Of a DNA stretch of 64,000 bases, positions 57,201-64,000 are shown piece after piece. Below the pieces are notes generated by a model. It was given only the letters and a program-made list of their open reading frames with translations. It was not told where the DNA came from and searched no databases. Each line of letters begins with the position of its first letter. The first letter of the stretch is position 1. The DNA is from Polytrichum commune (taxonomy: Eukaryota > Streptophyta > Polytrichopsida > Polytrichales > Polytrichaceae). Made by a program: the position numbers and the translations under genes. Where the stretch lies: assembly GCA_950295325.1 (NCBI GenBank), contig OX485803.1:39385554-39449553 (forward strand), read 5' to 3'.

Positions 57201-58637
57201 TTAGTGCCGCAGCTATACTTCTTTTTTCGATTTGTTTCAATTGTCTTTGAGTATCTTCCTAGCAGCGGCTGATGGCATTTTTGCAAAAATAATCTTTGAA
57301 ATTGACTCGCTATGGACGGAAATTGTTTGATCCTAATGCGACTTGTAATAAGTGGCAATTCTGTTGCCACATCTGCTTTCAGACATTTGCGTCACCAAAT
57401 GGTGTTTCTAAGCACAATTTGGAAATAACCCGAGAAACTGAAGGGTGATTGCCACCTTGATTTGAAATGGACGGAAAACTTTTCATATTTCTGGGACTTA
57501 AGCACATTCTACATTTTGCAGATTCTACTAACCAGGGACACTTTCTGGTGTGATCCCGAAAATAAAGGATATTCTGCAATATGCACCCATGAAGTGCGAG
57601 TTTCTGTCGTGAATGCTTACTTGAGATTGCAGTATTTCTTGTTTTCAATCTTACGCTTGTTGGGTACTGACAATACTAGTGTGGCTCCAAGAACTTAATG
57701 GTTCCGATCGCTACTCTTGTTTGAAGGAGATGGGGTTTGGAATAAGACCGTGCTAACAGAACTTGACCTAGAAAGTTTAATATTCTATGTCTAAGTGATT
57801 AGGGAAGAGGTGAGGAGTATTAACTGGACCCTATTCATGTGAAGGGGTGACTGTTTAGTACCTTACTTGACTGGATAGCAACAAGAGCTTGTTTCTTGAC
57901 GACGAAATTCTCTGTCTCTGTCTCTGTCTCTGTCTCTCTCTCATAACCCTATTTTAGGTGTACAATTCTTCCTCTCACAACTGGGATATTCCTGAGTTAA
58001 AACTTTTGAAGTCGATGCATTGACGACATAATACTCCAAATTCGTAAATAAAACCGGTAATCTACAGCGACAGCCTTTCGCAAGAAAGAGTGGGATTTAC
58101 CAAAAAAAGTTAAAGATTTTCTATCAACAAGAAGCTACCACATTACAGAGTCGCAACCCACCAGAACACCACCTCAAGGTCCAAACATACTCCACTTATC
58201 CATAATACTCTAAAAAAGCAGTTACCCAGTCTTCCTCACATGTGATCGGTGGACATGTTGTCAAATTTTGGCACATTCAAACACTCGAGAAAGTGCCCCA
58301 GGTGAAGTCATACCATCTCAAATGAAATCCTATTGAGAATGGAAGTCGACAATGAGGAAGTGTGGCATGCATTAACTATAAGAAGGCGAAATGGAAGAGG
58401 CGTCTTACGAAAGGAGCAGGTAATGAGGAACCCAGGGGGGCGTTGGTCTTGAAGGAGGCGGTGAGCTTGAGAGCCATAGAGGTAGCGGGGCATAAGAATG
58501 ACGCCCGCATGTTGCTCCCACGGATGCATCTCCTGCTCCTGCTCCTCATCTTCCTCTTGCAATTCCGCTTCCTGGACATGAGGTGCTGCTTCTATTCCGT
58601 CTCCAAGAACTTGAAGCCTCCCATTCTCCTCTGCCAT
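54219..58637 (-). CDS. THUMP-domain protein 1 (THUMPD1/TAN1-like), six exons
   Basis: Adaptor that binds tRNA through a THUMP domain and, in yeast (Tan1) and human (THUMPD1), supports N4-acetylation of cytidine 12 in tRNA-Ser/Leu by Kre33/NAT10. Exons: 58637-58409, 56093-56047, 55847-55402, 55091-54962, 54814-54665, 54368-54219 (TAG). All introns are GT-AG and all phases join; 383 codons, close to the human protein (about 350). Family landmarks in order: GFLITC joined across intron 1 to REKSATKEAM, acidic/Ser-rich middle, SPEFFLVKLARKGMV, WCHRIFPVQATCRW (joined across an intron), VKFAVAVNKRG, VDLTNPE, VVIVEMLPLV, AVSVLPRELM, and a basic tail PPKKRKQQA. Intron 1 is 2.3 kb. The N-terminal 60 residues are weakly conserved, so exon 1 is the least certain part. 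Same strand as HISN4, about 3 kb upstream of it. Confidence 0.88.
56325..58037 (+). repeat. Direct repeat pair of about 95 bp in THUMPD1 intron 1
   Basis: 56325-56425 and 57942-58037 share ACCCTATTT(C)TAGGTGT, CTTCCTCTCACAACTG, GATATTCCTG-like and GAAGTCGATGCATT. The second copy directly follows the (CTCTGT)n run at 57908-57942. Confidence 0.75.
57908..57942. repeat. (CTCTGT)n microsatellite
   Basis: Five or so hexamer units ending in a CT run, inside THUMPD1 intron 1. Confidence 0.9.
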
Positions 58638-58653
58638 GTTTGCAATTTACCAA

Positions 58654-58657
<4 letters not shown>

Positions 58658-58697
<40 letters not shown>
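58658..58697. repeat. (AG)20 microsatellite in the THUMPD1 5' leader
   Basis: On the gene strand this is a (CT)20 run ending 20 bases before the ATG (58637), so it probably lies in the 5' untranslated region. CT/GA runs near plant transcription starts can bind GAGA-type (BPC) factors; that role is inference. Frames running through it are artefacts. Confidence 0.9.
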
Positions 58698-58699
<2 letters not shown>

Positions 58700-59140
58700 C
58701 ATGCATGAAGGTTGCCGAAATACCACACTCCGCCTTCCCTCCCTCCCTCCCTTACCAAATGTTGCGCGGGTATCTGGCTACAACACGGGTATTGATGAGG
58801 GTATGTAGATGGTACATTTGATCGAACTAACCGGGATGGTGTCATATCCTTTAATACCCGTATGATACCCGCTTAGGTATGGGTAATTACAAGCTTAATA
58901 GACACCTACAATATGATGATATGGATGAAATCTTACTCCATTTCGAGACATCAGAACCCATGAGATCCTTAGCATCGATGACATCAACCATGGTATAATA
59001 GATGGGGGTGAATCATATAGATGCCGTTGATTTGTTAGATAATCCATCCTCTTGGAATGCCAAAGGATTTAAGACGAGGTTCTAGTGTTGGGGTGGGTGT
59101 TAATGTTTCTCCTGTCCGGTTGAACCCAATTCATGGTTTT
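58698..59140. other. Upstream flank of THUMPD1, no gene recognised
   Basis: Probable promoter side of THUMPD1. A short inverted motif GGGTAT..ATACCC recurs at about 58790 and 58850-58885. No clear TATA box was assigned. Confidence 0.35.
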
Positions 59141-59528
59141 AAGGTAGGGGTGGCAATTCCCGTCCAAATTTCAGATGTGCCTAGTTGGGATGCTGAAACT
59201 ATATTTTTTTATAAATTTTGAGCGCTCTGCAAAGCTGGTGCAAGAGCAACTATGAAAAAATCAAAATTTTCCAGCATGTTTATGATTTCCTACAAATTTT
59301 TAAAGGAAACCTTATAGAGTGACCAACACTCGCACATAGGGTACGTGGTATATCCACAGGGTGGATTTCTAAAACCGACCGCTGGCAGCCAATGAAATGT
59401 TGGCAGCGTTGTGAACGGTAAAAGCACCTTGATAGGTGCTTTTGTAAACCCGGGTAAAAGCACCTAAATAGGTGCTTCCGACATAGGGGTCGACTTTAGG
59501 ACCCGCACGGAAATTGCCACCCCTACCT
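59141..59528. mobile_element. 388-bp hAT-like MITE, TIR TTAAGGTAGGGGTGGCAATT
   Basis: The left end TTAAGGTAGGGGTGGCAATT and right end AATTGCCACCCCTACCTTAA are perfect complements. TAGGGGTGGCAA is a typical hAT tip, but the 8-bp flanks are not clear duplicates, so the exact boundary is open. Two small hairpins AAAAGCACC(T)..AGGTGCTT lie side by side near 59424-59485. Confidence 0.8.
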
Positions 59529-59629
59529 TAAGTCACATTCACCCATGTGAATACCGTCTTACTTTCTTAATCGAGAAACTCTTCTTTAGCAAGTGCAACA
59601 CCGATTCTACGGGCATTTGGAGGAAGAAC

Positions 59630-59950
59630 ATGTGTAGTTACCAAGTTCCGATCGAGGGCACTAAAACTAGTGCCAATCGACTTGCGGCACAACTAGAGAA
59701 GATTGCGAACACAACAAGGGAGGTTGAATCTAACAAGTTGGAGGTTCAATTACGTCTCGTCACCGAAAATATGAAGTACCAAAGGGAGAGAGATCGGAGG
59801 TTGTGTGAGCGAGGAATCCTAGCCCAAAAAAATGCACACTTAGCCATACAAAAAACAAGGAGAGCTAGTACAAACATTGCATACAATATCTCAAGTTTTA
59901 TGTGTAGGATCGAAAGTTTCTTCAAATCCACATATATAAGATTTAGGTGA
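59630..59950 (+). CDS. Coiled-coil C-terminus of a MYB-like, Harbinger-associated protein
   Basis: A 106-codon frame with ANRLAAQLEKIANTTREVES, KLEVQLRLVTENMKYQRERD and RRLCERGILAQKNA, a charged helical tail like that of MYB/SANT-like proteins encoded by plant PIF/Harbinger elements. The DNA-binding part is missing. It lies tail to tail with the transposase relic at 60917-61200, the usual two-gene arrangement of such elements. A stand-alone hypothetical gene is the alternative. Confidence 0.45.
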   Translation: MCSYQVPIEGTKTSANRLAAQLEKIANTTREVESNKLEVQLRLVTENMKYQRERDRRLCERGILAQKNAHLAIQKTRRASTNIAYNISSFMCRIESFFKSTYIRFR

Positions 59951-60916
59951 AGAATTCACACCCATGCATGCTAGAATTACCACCCCTCACCCTACAAGCA
60001 TCCCATCTCCTACCGCTCCAATTATGTCAATAAACATCCTAGAAGTCATAAAGGAGTGTTATAGACCAATCATATTTGTAGTATTCAACTTGACCGCATA
60101 CTTGTACCTAGACATGTAAAAGTTTAATGACAACAAATGCATTAGAACTTGAAGTAATGGGAGAAAAAATAAAAATAAAAATAAAATCATTGACTACTAT
60201 ATGCTTGAATATACATGACATATACGTTGATTTATAGGATATTTATTCGAATTGAAGAATAGTTTATGACAAGCTTTTGATGGGGCCTATGAGCGTTGTG
60301 TGATAGCGACTCTCCAAGATATAGGCAACAATTTTTTAACATCATAGACTTCGTATGGGCGGAATGTAGTTCAACCTACAATCAATATTCATAACAATAA
60401 GAATGTACAAAGTGGTGGATTTGTAATGAATATATTCAAAACCTCATAATCCAAAAATCTAATTATCTTTACCAGTCAAAAAGTTAAATGTTGTGATGTG
60501 CACTAATTGAAAAACATGAATTACAAGAATGATGTCCTCTAAATCATTTACCAAGGCAAGGATTCAATATACATCAATAACAATATTTGTTGAAATTTGA
60601 ACCTACATTGTATAAGACTAGTATGTAGAAAAGATCTTGCACTTCAATTGACAACCTATAGAAGATTGCAACTTCTCTGGTACATACAAAAGGGATTGAA
60701 ACTTACCTTTACCCAAAGATCTCTTTTCCACTACCCGCCGTTTCGTCTATAATATCATGATGGACTAACACAAAAGTGATACCATAATCCAAATTGATAT
60801 AACATATCCATGTATTTAGCTTGTAAAAATGAATAAATAAAAAAATAACGATATAACATACTTCAAAATAATTTGAGATTGCACACATTCTTCTCCAATC
60901 AAGGGCCTAATCTTCT
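59951..60916. other. Non-coding interval within the presumed Harbinger locus
   Basis: AT-rich, with no frame of note. Probably the intergenic part of the decayed element. Confidence 0.35.
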
Positions 60917-61200
60917 TTAAGAGCCAAGACTTGATGCAAGTTGACGGCGAAGTTCGTCATCGAGATTTAGGGCGGGGACATTTTGGACGTCATTGTGTAC
61001 CTCCTCACCAAGGTCTTCACCTCCAAAATTATTGAGGCCCTCGTTATCAATAAGTCCATGTAGGCAGTCGGCATCATTTCACTTTGATTTATTAATGCAT
61101 TGTGCAATATTGCACAAGATACAAAATGTTTATTCAACTATCCCTCGTCTCCTCCACAACATACAATTCTTTAGGCTTCTAAAATTGTTGGATTTGGAGG
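60917..61200 (-). pseudogene. PIF/Harbinger transposase C-terminal relic
   Basis: On the minus strand FVSCAILHNALINQSE carries the C(A)ILHN motif of DDE_Tnp_4 (Harbinger) transposases. After a frameshift near 61070 it continues DCLHGLIDNEGLNNFG, VHNDVQNVPALNLDDELRRQ and LASSLGS, ending at TAA 60917-60919. The catalytic part upstream (beyond 61200) is gone. Confidence 0.65.
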
Positions 61201-61257
61201 GCGGTGAGGAACAACCAACCATGGCATCAAAGGATATCATAAGTCACCTACAAGAAA

Positions 61258-61271
61258 GGGGGGGGGGGGGG
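61258..61271. repeat. G14 homopolymer
   Basis: A run of 14 G followed by AGGGGGG. Other long G/C runs occur at about 20029, 21068, 27371, 29784, 32169 and 47942 (the last in a HISN4 intron). Lengths of such runs are often uncertain in assemblies. Confidence 0.85.
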
Positions 61272-61519
61272 AGGGGGGCAAGTCCGTAGTTGAGGCATAA
61301 AGCCGGCCAGGGATGGAGGGCAAGCCAGATTGATAGATAGAAACTCCAACCCCTTTCAAGCAAGGGGCCGGCGTGAATAAAGTGTTTGTTCGTAATGCCA
61401 GGGCAAGCCAATCCAAGTCATCCTCTCTCTATGCATTGAATTCGAACCACATTTCCATTTTTTGGGTTGCTCGAATGCTCACCCAACTTGCTGCCCGATT
61501 GTATATAAGACCAATGATC

Positions 61520-61733
61520 GGGGAGATTTTTAGGCATAACCGGTTGAGATCTTAGTGTTTGCAAGTCCAACCGGTAGCATGTTGGCATCCTCTAGTCTTC
61601 TTTTATTAAATCGGGGTATATTCTATAAACCCCCTCAAATGATCAGTAATTTTCCTGCAATCGTACACTTCAACCGATTATTTCTCAAATTCAACTGGTT
61701 CATCTATAACTAACTACCGGTTCTCCCCGATCA
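61520..61733 (+). mobile_element. Dispersed 220-bp repeat with GATCGGGGAGA inverted ends
   Basis: Contains GCATAACCGGTTGAGATC, TTAGTGTTTGCAAGTCCAAC, TTCAACCGATTATTTCTCAA and GGTTCATCTATAACTA in family order. ATGATCGGGGAGA at the start and TCTCCCCGATCAT at the end form inverted ends, the only copy where they are this clear. Confidence 0.75.
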
Positions 61734-62700
61734 TAGTATAAGACGGGTATGTGGCCACACTAGGGGAACTTGCAGCTCCGCAAGACAAGGTGGACAAGTC
61801 TTAAATGGTTACTTCTTCTCCAACTAGCCCGTGTCTCCTAGGGTATGGAACACGCAATTAGCTCGAGATGGTTAGCAAATCTAAATCGAAGTTGCATCCA
61901 CTTCCCTCATAATTTTGGAGCTTGTTTGAACAAAGATATGTTCATGTGATACACTTTTGAAAAGAAATAGCATGATTTGACAAAACCTCAAAGAATAATG
62001 CATCGCCAAGGTTTAATCGACTTTACAGAATTATGCATCACTACAAAATCTATGCATTGACCATGTAAATCACAGTGATAATATATATGTCATCAAATTA
62101 TATGTTATTTATTTATTTATTTATTAAGTAGAAACTAATATATACAAAACAAATTATTTATTTTGTTTTCAAAAATGATGTTGAATGAAATCGGTTACAT
62201 TATACACTAGTGTTAAACATTTTTATTTGGAAATCGTATTTCTCATATAACCACTCCATTTTTTTAAGTCAATCCTATATGATTGATAATGCTCACTTGA
62301 AGTGGCATAATTGAAATATGATAATTTTCCTGGACACCATTTATCCTCATCTATGAAATACATTTCGACTACACGACTAATAAAAAAATCCATTTGCTCC
62401 ATCCACACATGTAACCACAACATTCCTATTCACCTTGAGATAACAATTTCTGCAAAATACAATCCTTTCTTTTGTAAGCACGACATTGTCGATGCCACAA
62501 GTAGTATAAGTTTGTCTTTTCGGTTTTAGTTTGCGGAATAGACTATGTTTTTTTTGCCACGTATTGACGTCAATGGCTCTCAAAATTAGCATCTAGCCGA
62601 GGAAATTGCAGTTCTGCAAGTAATGTCGTTGCACTCAACGACTTACCAATATCATGAACATGTTTTATTTTTGGAAAATTTAAACTAAGCCTTGTCTGTG
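61734..62700. other. Intergenic stretch; possible tail of the MULE relic
   Basis: The minus-strand frames at 62223-62423 and 62377-62592 look protein-like (WMEQMDFFISRVVEMYFIDED) and lie directly downstream of the transposase relic. They may be its decayed 3' part. No motif was assigned. Confidence 0.3.
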
Positions 62701-62731
62701 TCACATTCCTTTGTTGAGTCTCTATGTTACT

Positions 62732-64000
62732 TTAGGCACACGACATAGAGTTTGTTGGTGGCCAAGCTATCGTCTTTTTCACTACAACCATCCATTTTAT
62801 CAATTTTAAACTTTGCATCCAAATTTTCTTTTGATCAATGGATAATGCTCCGATGTTAAAGCTCTCCAATGATTTTTGAAGATATTCAACATCTTTATAG
62901 AACTCATCATCATCATTGATTGTCTCGATGGTTCTTACAATCCTTATTTCTTCTTCATTAGATGGTAGTTCCCCATAGATTACATTGTGTATGTAGAAGA
63001 TATGATATTCTATAACACCCCATTCATTGTAGTAGCTTTTGTCAACAATCTTTTTCAAAGCCAACATGTTTTTGCACCTTGATTGAGTTTCTGCACAATC
63101 AAATTCTTCGGATCCCACCGACATTGTGTACCATAAATCCTCTTTAGTTTGAGACCACGTTTCAAATATTAAACTAAATATGTCCACTTCACGAAAAATT
63201 TGAGAATGATCTTCCAAATATTTTTTAAAAATCTTTTGAGCTTTTTGTAATTGTAGTGTGAGCTTTGGTAGATCCATGAAGAGAGTATTTCCTGATTCAC
63301 TTATCTTTTATCATTTTTATGATGTTCAATCAAAGTCATACCCACCATTCATTCTCCATTCAGACTAGGGTCACTGATAATAGCTAAAACTAGCTCATCC
63401 AACCTACAATCGACTTTTCTTCACAATAATTTGTATTTGATGAAATCCCACATTCTTTCTACAAGGTTGATGATGTCAACAAACTTATGGGGAAACCACC
63501 TTTCAAATCAAGTCCACATTGTTTTACAATAATAATTTTGGCTTGCCCACCCTACATCCACATATCTCATAATAGCTGCAATATGTAACTCATAATCTTC
63601 TTTGAATGTATTGTAATTTTCTTCAAAATCTATTTCGGACTCTACATTCATCAACATACACATTACTTTAGATAATTCATCTCTTTCATTTTTACCAACT
63701 TTAGGTAAAAGATTTTCATCCATGCTTTTTTCGTATGAAAATTGCACAACCAAAGATCATATTTTATTTGTATCCCCCCCACAACACCATACTTCTAACA
63801 ATGTGGATCCATTTGAATAACGGTTTTATAGATTTTGTATTCTATTTTGTTTTTGTCAATAACAATTGCATTGGGTTGGACGTCTCCCAAAATTTCAAAA
63901 TTTTCTTCATTGTCAATTGTAAAATAATTCCCTCATGTCCACTATTTTTACTGTTGGAACAAAAGATCAAAAACACAAACATTCTGATGCCTTCCGTGTT
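62732..64000 (-). pseudogene. Second MULE-type transposase relic, truncated by window end
   Basis: Minus-strand frames in order: VVQFSYEKSMDENLLPKV to IAAIMRYVDVGWASQNYYCK (63753-63508), then in shifted frames FPHKFVDIINLVERMWDFIK and DCRLDELVLAI (about 63500-63370), then a 181-codon frame (63277-62732). The 'N(L/H)VER.W.FIKY...D.RLDELV.AI' block is characteristic of the C-terminal half of SWIM-containing MULE-like transposases. Frameshifts and stops separate the parts. It is not a copy of the gene at 1-3570; the sequences differ. Confidence 0.55.

Noticed and set aside
58636-58821. Plus-strand frames rich in RERERE and SLSLSL
   Set aside because: Produced by the (AG)20 run in the THUMPD1 leader.

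Overview
This is nuclear DNA of a land plant. The evidence is a 20-exon gene for a chloroplast-type bifunctional HisHF (HISN4), GT-AG introns of about 70-2300 bp, a telo-box and site II (TGGGCC) pair upstream of that gene, and a dense population of plant-style DNA transposons, MITEs, LINE fragments and SINE-like units. The species cannot be fixed from the sequence. The HISN4 protein differs enough from the Arabidopsis protein (extra exon, different linker) that a non-flowering land plant is possible, but this is inference. No organelle, bacterial or viral segment was recognised.

Layout. 0-4.3 kb: a decayed MULE/SWIM-type transposase gene, truncated by the window edge, carrying an internal exon duplication with a 32-bp hairpin array and a duplicated 3' tail. 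4.3-9.9 kb: tandem repeats, a Tourist-like MITE, a tRNA-derived SINE, an AT-rich block and a broken FCP1/NIF-like phosphatase-domain gene. 9.9-41 kb: intergenic DNA built almost wholly from repeats. It holds two related LINE fragments, an RNase H-bearing LINE remnant, a nearly perfect 526-bp foldback MITE, several MITE families, nested insertions and segmental duplications. Some of the duplications preserve 'empty sites' that date and delimit the insertions.

41.3-51.2 kb (minus strand): the complete HISN4 gene, reconstructed exon by exon with consistent splice phases (622 codons, or 637 from an upstream Met). Its introns carry MITEs and a 240-bp tandem duplication. 52.9-53.6 kb: a pogo/Tigger (DDE_1) transposase relic. 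54.2-58.6 kb (minus strand): a complete six-exon THUMPD1/TAN1-like gene (383 codons) with a CT microsatellite just upstream of its start codon. 59.1-61.7 kb: a hAT-like MITE and a decayed PIF/Harbinger locus (MYB-like coiled-coil ORF and transposase C-terminus, tail to tail). 62.7-64 kb: a second MULE-type transposase relic, minus strand.

Only two genes look functional: HISN4 (histidine biosynthesis, plastid) and the THUMP-domain tRNA-acetylation adaptor. They are neighbours on the same strand with no functional link that I know of. The rest is a fossil record of transposition. The several MITEs with TTA/TAA target-site duplications fit the PIF/Harbinger coding remnants at 59.6-61.2 kb. I did not find a convincing undescribed biological system; the strongest unusual items are the foldback MITE, the hairpin array inside the transposase gene, the empty-site pairs and the extra HISN4 exon.
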